Source of the DNA: an uncultured Acidaminococcus sp.
Lineage (GTDB): Bacteria; Bacillota; Negativicutes; Acidaminococcales; Acidaminococcaceae
Assembly (NCBI GenBank): GCA_905213155.1
Contig: CAJMHI010000056.1
Location: 1 to 10,073, forward strand
Direction: 5' to 3'
Length of the DNA: 10,073 bases
In this document: one piece after another, positions 1 to 6,687 of the stretch
Position numbering within the stretch: position 1 is the stretch's first letter
Layout of the letters: each line of letters opens with the position of its first letter
Translations under genes and position numbers: made by a program
Notes under the pieces: model-generated
Database searches by the model: none
What the model saw: only the letters and a program-made list of their open reading frames with translations
Told to the model about the DNA's origin: nothing

Positions 1-50
1 AGTCCCACAGTATCTGAATGTATTGAACCACAGAATCTAAAGAAAGGAAA

Positions 51-71
51 ATGGTAATTTTGCTTCTGTAA
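51..71 (+). other. Possible six-codon leader reading frame upstream of gltX
   Basis: ATG at 51 opens a frame encoding MVILLL and ending at TAA 69-71. A purine-rich AAAGGA lies at 43-48, but it is only 2 bases from the ATG, which is tighter than usual for a ribosome binding site. The stop codon falls inside the 5' arm of the hairpin that covers the gltX start codon. That arrangement would suit translational coupling, but such a short frame can easily arise by chance. Confidence 0.2.
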
Positions 72-95
72 TTATCATACAAGATAATTATGGAA
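64..95 (+). promoter_or_regulatory. Hairpin burying the gltX start codon
   Basis: Bases 64-76 and 83-95 can pair in RNA over 13 positions around a six-base loop (ATACAA, 77-82). The inner eight pairs (TAATTATC with GATAATTA) are perfect. The outer five include two G-U wobbles. The gltX ATG (90-92) sits in the 3' arm, and no good Shine-Dalgarno sequence lies at the normal distance before it. The stem is A/U-rich and its stability was not computed. A role in limiting gltX initiation is inference. Confidence 0.4.
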
Positions 96-1583
96 AAAAA
101 TGAGAAGCTGAAAGTTCGTTTTGCACCCAGTCCTACGGGGCCGTTTCATATTGGTGGCGCACGGAGCGCCCTGTTTAATTGGCTTTTGGCCCGTAGATAT
201 GGCGGAACGTTCCTGCTGCGTATAGAAGATACGGATCAGGACCGGAGCAAGCCGGAATGGGAAGAAAATATCAAGGCTGCCTTGCACTGGCTGGGAATTG
301 AATGGGACGAGGGTGTAGATGTAGGCGGCCCTAATGGTCCTTATCGTCAAATGGAGCGGCTGGCGCTGTATAAACAATATACGGATAAGCTCTTAGCCGA
401 AGGAAAGGCTTATTATTGTTACTGTACGCCGGAAGAACTGGAAGCAGAACGCAAAGAAGCTGAAGCAAAAGGGGAGATGCCCCGGTACAGTGGCAAGTGC
501 AGAAATCTGACACCGGAACAAATTGCTGCTTACAAAGCACAAGGGCGCAAACCTACAGTGCGGTTCCGCGTTCCTGCAGGGCAAGACATTGTTGTCCATG
601 ACAAAGTGCGGGGAGACGTACATTTTGAAAGCGATGGGATCGGGGATTTTGTTATCGTAAAGAGTGACGGGATTCCTACCTATAACTATGCTGTGGTCAT
701 TGACGATGCTTTAATGGGCGTCAATTGTGTTATCCGGGCGGAAGAGCATTTATCCAATACCCCACGGCAGATATTGATTTACGAAGCATTGGGTTTTGCA
801 GTGCCGGACTTTGGGCATGTTTCCTTGATTTTGGGACCCGATCATAAAAAGATGTCAAAGCGCCATGGAGCAACCAGTGTGGATCAATATCGGCAAATGG
901 GCTACCTGCCAGATGCTATTGTAAACTTTTTGGCGCTGCTTGGATGGGCGCCGAATTCTGAGCAGGAAATTTTTACCCGGAAAGAACTTTGTGAACAGTT
1001 TGACCTGGAACATGTAGCAAAAAATCCGGCCGTATTTGATATCAAAAAACTAAATTGGTTAAATGCCCATTACCTGCGGCAGCTAACGGACGATGCCTAT
1101 GTTCAGTTTGCCATCCCGTTTATGGTGGAAGCCGGTTATATGACAGGAGAAGAAACCGGTGCAAAAAAAGAATGGCTGCACAAAGTGATTCTGACTGCAA
1201 AAGAGCAAGCCGAATATGGGAGAGAAATACCGGAAAAGGTCAGCATGTATTTCAGTGATACCTTTGACTTTGAAACCAATGATGATGGATCGCCCAAAGC
1301 AATTTTGGCGCTGCAAGAAGAAACTGTCCCTGCTGTAATTAAGCTCTTTCTTGAAAAACTGGAAGAAGCAGAAACATTGGATCATGACAGCACCAAAGCC
1401 CTCTTTAAGCAAGTGCAAAAGACCACTAAATTGGGCGGTAAACATGTGTATATGCCCATCCGTGTAGCTTTAACCGGCAACCAGCACGGACCGGAACTGG
1501 CGGAAATGATACCATTGCTGGGCAAAGAACGTACGGCAGCCCGGATCCGGGAAAGCTTGCAAAAAGCCGGGATTACACTCTGA
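90..1583 (+). CDS. gltX: Glutamyl-tRNA synthetase
   Basis: Class I aminoacyl-tRNA synthetase that joins glutamate to tRNA-Glu using ATP in the cytoplasm. The 497-residue length is normal for bacterial GluRS. The HIGH-type motif lies in PSPTGPFHIGG (residues 13-23) and the KMSKRHG loop at residues 254-260. A C-x-C pair (C110, C112) and C137 resemble the zinc-binding insert of E. coli GluRS, but the fourth ligand position (His in E. coli) appears to be N139. In Firmicutes that lack GlnRS this enzyme usually also charges tRNA-Gln, to be corrected by GatCAB; that cannot be judged here. The ATG at 90 is the only reasonable start: an in-frame TAA lies at 69-71 and the conserved VRFAPSPTG begins at residue 9. 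The start has no clear Shine-Dalgarno sequence and lies in a hairpin. First gene of the run, 16 bases before cysS. Confidence 0.97.
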   Translation: MEKNEKLKVRFAPSPTGPFHIGGARSALFNWLLARRYGGTFLLRIEDTDQDRSKPEWEENIKAALHWLGIEWDEGVDVGGPNGPYRQMERLALYKQYTDKLLAEGKAYYCYCTPEELEAERKEAEAKGEMPRYSGKCRNLTPEQIAAYKAQGRKPTVRFRVPAGQDIVVHDKVRGDVHFESDGIGDFVIVKSDGIPTYNYAVVIDDALMGVNCVIRAEEHLSNTPRQILIYEALGFAVPDFGHVSLILGPDHKKMSKRHGATSVDQYRQMGYLPDAIVNFLALLGWAPNSEQEIFTRKELCEQFDLEHVAKNPAVFDIKKLNWLNAHYLRQLTDDAYVQFAIPFMVEAGYMTGEETGAKKEWLHKVILTAKEQAEYGREIPEKVSMYFSDTFDFETNDDGSPKAILALQEETVPAVIKLFLEKLEEAETLDHDSTKALFKQVQKTTKLGGKHVYMPIRVALTGNQHGPELAEMIPLLGKERTAARIRESLQKAGITL

Positions 1584-1599
1584 GAAAAGGAGAATTTTC

Positions 1600-3048
1600 A
1601 TGAGCACTTTACGTGTTTATAACGATATGACGCGGCAAAAGGAAGAATTTGTCCCTTTGCATCCGGGAAAAGTAGGGATTTATGTCTGCGGGGTTACTCC
1701 CTATGATAATACCCATGTGGGCAACGCGCGCCCCTTTGTAGTGTGGGACGTTATACGCCGCTTTTTAGAGCACGAAGGGTATGATGTAACCCACGTACAG
1801 AATTTTACCGACGTGGATGATAAAATTATCAAGCGGGCCAATGAACGGGGCGTAACCTGGGATCAAATCGCCAACCAATTCATTGCAGCATATTTTGATG
1901 TAATGGACCGCCTTCACGTACGGCGGGCCCATGTTTATCCCCGGGTATCCGACCATATTCCTGATATTATTGCCACGGTGCAAAAATTAATTGACAATGG
2001 CTATGGCTATGTGGTGGATGGGGATGTGTACTACCGGGTAGAAAAATTTGCCCATTACGGAGAATTGTCCGGCCGTAAACTGGAAGATATGATGGCTGGT
2101 GCCCGGGTAGAAGTGGATGAACGAAAAGAAAATCCTATGGATTTTGCTTTGTGGAAAGCTGCCAAACCGGGGGAACCCTCTTGGGACAGCCCGTGGGGAA
2201 AAGGTCGGCCAGGCTGGCACATTGAATGCTCCACTATGAGCCAGAAATATCTGGGCAATACCCTGGATTTTCATGGCGGTGGCAGCGATTTGATCTTCCC
2301 CCATCATGAAAATGAAATTGCCCAAAGTGAAGGAGCTACCGGTGTCCATCCTTTTGTGAGGTACTGGGTGCATAACGGGTTTATCACCATCAACGAAGAA
2401 AAAATGAGCAAGTCCTTGGGCAATTTCTTGACTTGTAAGGATTTGTTGGAGAAATACGACCCGGAACAACTGCGGTTTTTTATTTTGAATACCCATTATC
2501 GCAGTCCACTGGACTTTAGTGAAGAACGGCTCCAAGAAGCAGAACGCAGCTTGGAACGGCTTCGCAATGCCCAGACAGCACTGAGAGAACTTCAAAAGGT
2601 TATCACCGTGGGACCGGATGCGGTAAGCCTTGCCGCCCGGGATAAAGTCACAGAAATCCGCGAAGGATTTTTAGAAGCCATGCGGGATGACTTTAATACG
2701 GCGCTTGCTATCAGCTATATTTTTGCCCTAGCTAAAGAGATCAATGTACTGCACCAAGAGGTAATCAGTGGCAATCGGAAACCGGATGGCAAGCTGGTGG
2801 ACCAGTTAACCAAGACCTGGAAAGAAATGACAGGGATCATTGGGATTTTGGAAGAAATCCCTCAAAAGTCTCAAAACGAGACGAGTGATACGGGGGAAGA
2901 GGCGGCTATTGAAGCTAAAATTGCCCAGCGGCAGGCGGCCCGGAAAGCCAAGGATTTTGCCAAAGCCGATGCGATCCGCGATGAATTGGCTGGGCAGGGA
3001 ATTATCCTGGAAGATACGCCCCAAGGCGTGCGGTGGAAAAGAAAGTGA
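1600..3048 (+). CDS. cysS: Cysteinyl-tRNA synthetase
   Basis: Class I synthetase that charges tRNA-Cys with cysteine. The 482 residues match the usual length. The HIGH-type motif is THVGNARP (38-45), and the KMSKS loop is at residues 268-272. The zinc that recognises the cysteine thiol has its expected ligands: C30 (in YVCGVTPYD), C210 (in WHIEC), H235 and E239 (in FPHHENE). The C-terminal part from about residue 300 is the helical anticodon-binding region, ending in the usual alanine/lysine-rich stretch and short basic tail (GVRWKRK). The start is secured by AAAAGGAG at 1585-1592 with 7 bases to the ATG. The gltX-cysS-mrnC order is common in Firmicutes. Its end overlaps the start of mrnC. 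Confidence 0.98.
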   Translation: MSTLRVYNDMTRQKEEFVPLHPGKVGIYVCGVTPYDNTHVGNARPFVVWDVIRRFLEHEGYDVTHVQNFTDVDDKIIKRANERGVTWDQIANQFIAAYFDVMDRLHVRRAHVYPRVSDHIPDIIATVQKLIDNGYGYVVDGDVYYRVEKFAHYGELSGRKLEDMMAGARVEVDERKENPMDFALWKAAKPGEPSWDSPWGKGRPGWHIECSTMSQKYLGNTLDFHGGGSDLIFPHHENEIAQSEGATGVHPFVRYWVHNGFITINEEKMSKSLGNFLTCKDLLEKYDPEQLRFFILNTHYRSPLDFSEERLQEAERSLERLRNAQTALRELQKVITVGPDAVSLAARDKVTEIREGFLEAMRDDFNTALAISYIFALAKEINVLHQEVISGNRKPDGKLVDQLTKTWKEMTGIIGILEEIPQKSQNETSDTGEEAAIEAKIAQRQAARKAKDFAKADAIRDELAGQGIILEDTPQGVRWKRK

Positions 3049-3518
3049 GATTTGATACCTATCAAAAGATGCTACAGCATGCACTGGAAAATTGCAGCGG
3101 GGATTCTACCTTGCAGGATCCTCGTCTCATTCATCCAGTAGAGCTGGCGTATATTGGGGATGCTGTATTTTCTTTGTATGTGCGCAACCGGCTTTTGCCG
3201 GTGAGCCATCATGTACAGGTGCTCCATAATCTGGCAGCAAGAATGGTTTCTGCCGTGATGCAGGCGAAAGCCATGGATATATTGGAGCCTGATTTATCAG
3301 AAGAAGAACAGCAGATTGCCCGGCGGGGACGCAATACCAAAAGCACAGTGCCTAAAAGTGCCACCGTGCGGGAATATCGGCAAGGTACGGCTTTTGAAGC
3401 CTTGCTGGGCTATTTGTATTTAACAAAGCAGGAAGAGCGGCTGGCAGAGATCATGGACCGCTCTTTTGTGCTGATTGCAGACAGGATGCTTGTGGAAAGG
3501 GGAGCAAACACAAAATGA
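3045..3518 (+). CDS. mrnC: Mini-ribonuclease III (23S rRNA maturation)
   Basis: A short RNase III-like endonuclease that trims the ends of 23S rRNA from its double-stranded precursor stem in Firmicutes. It consists of the RNase III catalytic domain alone, without a double-stranded RNA-binding domain. Visible family motifs are ELAYIGDAVFSLYVR, whose Asp is the catalytic metal ligand, then RRGRN, and TAFEALLGYLYL with its conserved Glu. Two in-frame GTG starts are possible. GTG 3045 gives a GTGA overlap of four bases with the cysS stop, typical of coupled genes, and an MRFDT beginning similar to the B. subtilis protein. GTG 3033 would add four residues (MEKK) with AAGG at 3023-3026 six bases upstream. 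I prefer 3045, giving about 157 residues. Its stop overlaps the thyX start. Confidence 0.93.
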   Translation: MRFDTYQKMLQHALENCSGDSTLQDPRLIHPVELAYIGDAVFSLYVRNRLLPVSHHVQVLHNLAARMVSAVMQAKAMDILEPDLSEEEQQIARRGRNTKSTVPKSATVREYRQGTAFEALLGYLYLTKQEERLAEIMDRSFVLIADRMLVERGANTK

Positions 3519-4222
3519 TGTCGGTAAAACTTCTGCGGTATACACCAGATCCGGATCGGACCGTGGCCATGAGCGCCCGGCTGTGCTATTCACCCATCGG
3601 TGCGGCAGAATTGGAAGAACAACTTTCAGACCAGGATGTGGCCCGACTGGTGCGGCAGCTGGGAAAAATGGGACATACCTCTACGTTTGAACATATCAGC
3701 TTTACGTTTGCGATTGAAGGCGTAAGCCGCGTATTGACCCATCAATTGGTGCGGCACCGGATCGCTTCGTATTCCCAACAGTCTCAGCGGTATGTTAAAG
3801 AACATGATTTTGAAACCATTATGCCGCCCAGCCTAGCCAAGGATCCTAAAAAAAAGAAGCAGTTTGAAGCCCTGTGCGGCAAGATCCAAGACCTGTATAA
3901 TGAATGGACCGCAGACGGTATCCCTGCTGAGGATGCCCGCTATATTTTGCCTAACGCTGCAGAAACTAAAATCGTAGTAACCATGAACGCGCGAAGTCTC
4001 CTTCACTTTTTTCAATTGCGCTGCTGCACGCGGGCACAGTGGGAGATTCGGGCACTGGCGTGGGAAATGCTACGACAGGTCCGGGAAGTGGCTCCGGTTA
4101 TTTTTGAAAAGGCAGGGCCTACTTGTGACAGCGACCGGGTTTGTCACGAAGGAAAAATGAGCTGCGGACGGCTTCAGCAATTATTAGCAGAAGACGCTAA
4201 AAAAAAGGCTGAGGCCCAATAA
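3515..4222 (+). CDS. thyX: Flavin-dependent thymidylate synthase ThyX
   Basis: Makes dTMP from dUMP using methylene-tetrahydrofolate as carbon donor and reduced FAD/NAD(P)H as reductant, independent of the ThyA route. The signature RHRX7S is present at residues 80-90 (RHRIASYSQQS). The later conserved block runs from ARYILPNAAET through NARSLLHFFQLR (141-169). The C-terminus carries cysteines C204, C210 and C217, the last in the EGKMSCGR sequence seen in many clostridial ThyX tails. The 235-residue length is normal. Two ATGs are adjacent (3515 and 3518); 3515 is preferred because it gives an ATGA overlap with the mrnC stop and 10 bases from AGGGGAG (3498-3504). The neighbourhood mrnC-thyX is recurrent in Clostridia-like genomes. 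Whether thyA also exists in this genome cannot be seen. Confidence 0.97.
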   Translation: MMSVKLLRYTPDPDRTVAMSARLCYSPIGAAELEEQLSDQDVARLVRQLGKMGHTSTFEHISFTFAIEGVSRVLTHQLVRHRIASYSQQSQRYVKEHDFETIMPPSLAKDPKKKKQFEALCGKIQDLYNEWTADGIPAEDARYILPNAAETKIVVTMNARSLLHFFQLRCCTRAQWEIRALAWEMLRQVREVAPVIFEKAGPTCDSDRVCHEGKMSCGRLQQLLAEDAKKKAEAQ

Positions 4223-4905
4223 TGGGTTATGCACCGATTGAAACCATACAGGAAGAGACCCGGCAATGGGAGTTTATTCATGACTTGCCGGAAAGTATGG
4301 GCGGATTTAAGAAAAAAATTGTGGATAAACTGGATGGACAGATTTTGACCATCTGCTCCTATGAGGATACGGCCATTCGGGCGCGTCTGGATATGATTTA
4401 TACCAGCGAGACCTTTGATTATATCCTGGTGCATACGATGGGGCTGAACTCCTATCGTGACGTGCGGTTTATCTACAAGGAGAAAGAGGTTTTTGCCCAA
4501 AAGGTAAAAGAATATCTTCCAAGGATTTTAAAAAATATGGAAAATCCTGCTGCCATTAACCTGGGGGAAATGGTGGAATCCCATCACATTTTGACCTGGG
4601 AATACGGGAATCATTTACCGGAAAAAATTGGTCCCTTTATGCTGTATATCAAGCCAGAGCGTTCCATTGAGCATATTAATGGTTCTATTATCCTGATTGA
4701 TTATACGGATTTTGTACGAAAAGATCAGCTGGTGATTATGTATAACCGGCTGCGCAATCAATTCTTTGGGGAAGTCAAAATTAATCAGGTGTTTCATGCC
4801 TCCACGGACTTTGACAGTCTTTCCTTAAAGGAACTAGAACAAAAATTAAAAAAGAATCTGGAACCAACCCTGCAGCAGATCAGTGCAGCCGATCATACGA
4901 TTTAG
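4222..4905 (+). CDS. Hypothetical protein, 227 residues
   Basis: I do not recognise this protein. It looks like a genuine gene: its ATG shares one base with the thyX stop (TAATG), GAGG at 4211-4214 lies 7 bases upstream, and it fills the space exactly up to the next gene, 12 bases away. The product appears soluble, with no signal peptide or membrane segment. It alternates charged helices with short hydrophobic strands such as GQILTIC (39-45), FDYILVHTMG (65-74) and NGSIILIDYTDF (153-164). A polar helical tail follows at about 199-220. There is one cysteine (C45). Several His/Glu residues cluster in MVESHHILTWEYGNH (117-131), but no catalytic signature is evident. Its place between thyX and a deacetylase suggests vertical inheritance with the operon rather than recent transfer. 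No function is proposed. Confidence 0.85.
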   Translation: MGYAPIETIQEETRQWEFIHDLPESMGGFKKKIVDKLDGQILTICSYEDTAIRARLDMIYTSETFDYILVHTMGLNSYRDVRFIYKEKEVFAQKVKEYLPRILKNMENPAAINLGEMVESHHILTWEYGNHLPEKIGPFMLYIKPERSIEHINGSIILIDYTDFVRKDQLVIMYNRLRNQFFGEVKINQVFHASTDFDSLSLKELEQKLKKNLEPTLQQISAADHTI

Positions 4906-4917
4906 AAAGGAGGGGCC

Positions 4918-5772
4918 ATGACCCGGAAAATCATTGTGAATGCTGATGATTTTGGCAGACATGTGCTGATTAATCAAGCCGTGGCGGAGGGCGTGCAAAA
5001 AGGGATCCTCCGTTCCGCTACCGTTATGGTAGGAGGGGCTGCTTTTTTGGATGCCGTGGAATTGGCCAAACGGGAACCTCTTTTAGGTGTAGGGATTCAT
5101 TTAACGTTGGTCGATGGGAAGCCTGTGCTGCCTAAAGAAGTAATCCCCAGCCTGGTTGATCCGCAGACAGGAATGTTTTATCCAAATCATGCTGCTTTTG
5201 TAAAGCATTTCCTGAAGGGGAGCGTTCGTCTTGAGGAAGTTAAGAAGGAACTTACGGCCCAGATAGAAACCTTTCTGCGTACAGGGCTTTTGCCCACCCA
5301 TGTAGACAGCCATCAGCATATGCATGTGCTGCCGGGCATCATTGACACAGTGATCGCTTTGTGCAAGCAGTATAAAATTCCAGCATTACGAATCCCGGCC
5401 ATTCCTGTAGATTTGTGGGCTACGAGAAGAAGTAACATAGGAGAACAGGTGGGACGAACTGGTCTGCATGTTTTGGCGCAGCTGGCACGCAGAAAAGCGC
5501 ATGCCGTTGGGCTATTGACAACGGATTATTTTGGCGGCATTGTGGCGGGGGAAGCTGTGGATAAAAAGACATTGCGCCTTCTTTTGCTGACACTCAAAGA
5601 AGGTGTCACGGAAATTATGTTGCATCCAGGCACGGACAATACGATCCTTATTCCTGCCACAGCATGGCAGCATAACTTTGAAGCAGAACTGGAAGGCATT
5701 GTAGATCCCGGAAATCTGCAAATTGCGAAAGAACGAGCTATCCAGCCTATCAATTTCGCACAATTGTGTTAA
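4918..5772 (+). CDS. ChbG/HpnK (YdjC) family carbohydrate deacetylase
   Basis: Member of the polysaccharide-deacetylase-like YdjC family, metal-dependent enzymes that remove acetyl groups from N-acetylated sugars. ChbG acts on chitin disaccharides and HpnK in hopanoid modification. The family's metal site is visible: NADDFG at residues 8-13 (D10, D11), GIHLTL with H61, and THVDSHQHMH at 127-136. A later EIMLHPG (H236) also fits. The length of 284 residues is normal. No signal peptide is present, so it should act in the cytoplasm. The start has AAAGGAGG at 4906-4913, 4 bases before the ATG. The physiological substrate is unknown: no chb or hpn genes are in the window. The next gene, 1-phosphofructokinase, is 12 bases downstream of its stop, so a link to sugar catabolism is possible but unproven. 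Confidence 0.88.
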   Translation: MTRKIIVNADDFGRHVLINQAVAEGVQKGILRSATVMVGGAAFLDAVELAKREPLLGVGIHLTLVDGKPVLPKEVIPSLVDPQTGMFYPNHAAFVKHFLKGSVRLEEVKKELTAQIETFLRTGLLPTHVDSHQHMHVLPGIIDTVIALCKQYKIPALRIPAIPVDLWATRRSNIGEQVGRTGLHVLAQLARRKAHAVGLLTTDYFGGIVAGEAVDKKTLRLLLLTLKEGVTEIMLHPGTDNTILIPATAWQHNFEAELEGIVDPGNLQIAKERAIQPINFAQLC

Positions 5773-5777
5773 AGGAG
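5772..5777 (+). promoter_or_regulatory. Ribosome binding site deciding the fruK start
   Basis: AAGGAG overlaps the last base of the preceding stop codon. Two adjacent ATGs follow at 5782 and 5785. The spacing is 4 bases to the first and 7 to the second, so the second is favoured. It also gives the MIYTLT beginning expected of 1-phosphofructokinases. Confidence 0.7.
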
Positions 5778-5784
5778 AAGCATG

Positions 5785-6684
5785 ATGATTTATACGCTGA
5801 CCTGTAACCCATCTCTGGACTATGTGGTGACGCTGGACCAGTTTCAGCCAGGTGTCATCAACCGCAGTGAAAAAGAAGTGATTTACCCCGGAGGCAAGGG
5901 GATTAACGTAGGACTTGTTCTAAATCGCCTGGGGGTAGAAACAGAGATTTTGGCCTTTGCTGCTGGGAATACGGGAAAATTACTGGCACTGCTACTGGAT
6001 AATGAACATTGTCCATATACCTTGTTGCCTGCGCAGGAGGGTTTTACCCGGATTAATATAAAAATCCGGAGCGGGGAAGAAACTGCCATTAATGGGCAGG
6101 GGCCTGTAATCACTGCCGCAGCACTGGATAAACTGAATCAGTTTATCCAAAAGATGCACGAAGGGGACATGCTGGTGATTTCTGGGACAACACCCCGAGG
6201 TTGCAGTGTTGATTTATATGGCAGCCTTGTACAAAGTTTGGAAAGCCGCGGAATATCCTGCGTAGTGGATGCTACGGGAAGCCTGCTGCTTCAAGCACTG
6301 CCTTTTCAGCCTTTTTTGATCAAACCTAACCTGGAAGAAATGGAAGAAGTGCTGGGGCACACTTTCATTGGCAGGGAAAGTATCTTTGAAGGAGCAAAAC
6401 AATTGCAGGAAAAGGGAGCCCGCAATGTCTTGGTAAGCTTAGGCCAAAATGGAGCTTTGCTACTGGACGAAAAGGGCGGACGACATGCACACCTGGCACC
6501 CGAAGGAAAAATGGTCAATTCTGTAGGAGCTGGGGATAGCATGGTAGCAGGATTTTTGGCAGGGTATCTGCCTCACCACGATTATGATGAAGCGCTCCAT
6601 CTGGGAATCTGTGCAGGCAGCGCAACGGCTTTTACCATGCATCTGGCAGAAAAAGATGCAATTTTGAAACTGGCAAAGGGGTAA
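5785..6684 (+). CDS. fruK: 1-phosphofructokinase (PfkB family)
   Basis: Phosphorylates fructose-1-phosphate, the product of the fructose PTS, to fructose-1,6-bisphosphate with ATP, feeding glycolysis. The protein is a PfkB/ribokinase-family kinase of 299 residues. It opens MIYTLTCNPSLDYVV, very like FruK. The sugar-binding GGKGINV is at residues 36-42, KPNLEE at 180-185, and the ATP/anion-hole motif GAGDS at 248-252 holds the catalytic Asp (251). Tagatose-6-phosphate kinase (LacC) is a close relative, but adjacency to a fructose-type PTS permease favours fruK. An ATG at 5782 would add one Met; the ribosome-binding-site spacing and family N-terminus favour 5785. The stop is 3 bases before the PTS gene. 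The usual DeoR-family regulator fruR is not next to it in this window. Confidence 0.92.
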   Translation: MIYTLTCNPSLDYVVTLDQFQPGVINRSEKEVIYPGGKGINVGLVLNRLGVETEILAFAAGNTGKLLALLLDNEHCPYTLLPAQEGFTRINIKIRSGEETAINGQGPVITAAALDKLNQFIQKMHEGDMLVISGTTPRGCSVDLYGSLVQSLESRGISCVVDATGSLLLQALPFQPFLIKPNLEEMEEVLGHTFIGRESIFEGAKQLQEKGARNVLVSLGQNGALLLDEKGGRHAHLAPEGKMVNSVGAGDSMVAGFLAGYLPHHDYDEALHLGICAGSATAFTMHLAEKDAILKLAKG

Positions 6685-6687
6685 ATC

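Noticed and set aside
1..57. Possible C-terminal end of an upstream gene
   Set aside because: Two frames stay open briefly (to stops at 38-40 and 55-57), but neither resembles the end of a protein I know, such as IspF or CysE. The stretch is too short to decide.
60..88. TTGCTT-17-GATAAT as a gltX promoter
   Set aside because: The -35 is poor and the predicted start would fall after the gltX ATG. The GATAAT is better explained as an arm of the inverted repeat.
1987..2595. 202-codon open frame on the minus strand inside cysS
   Set aside because: It is antisense to a clearly conserved synthetase gene and has no recognisable motifs; it is a shadow of the real coding frame.
5342..5376. TTGACA ... 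TATAAA inside the deacetylase gene as an internal promoter
   Set aside because: The spacing is 23 bases, too long for a normal sigma-A promoter. A second TTGACA at 5515 has only a poor -10 (CATTGT) at 17 bases.
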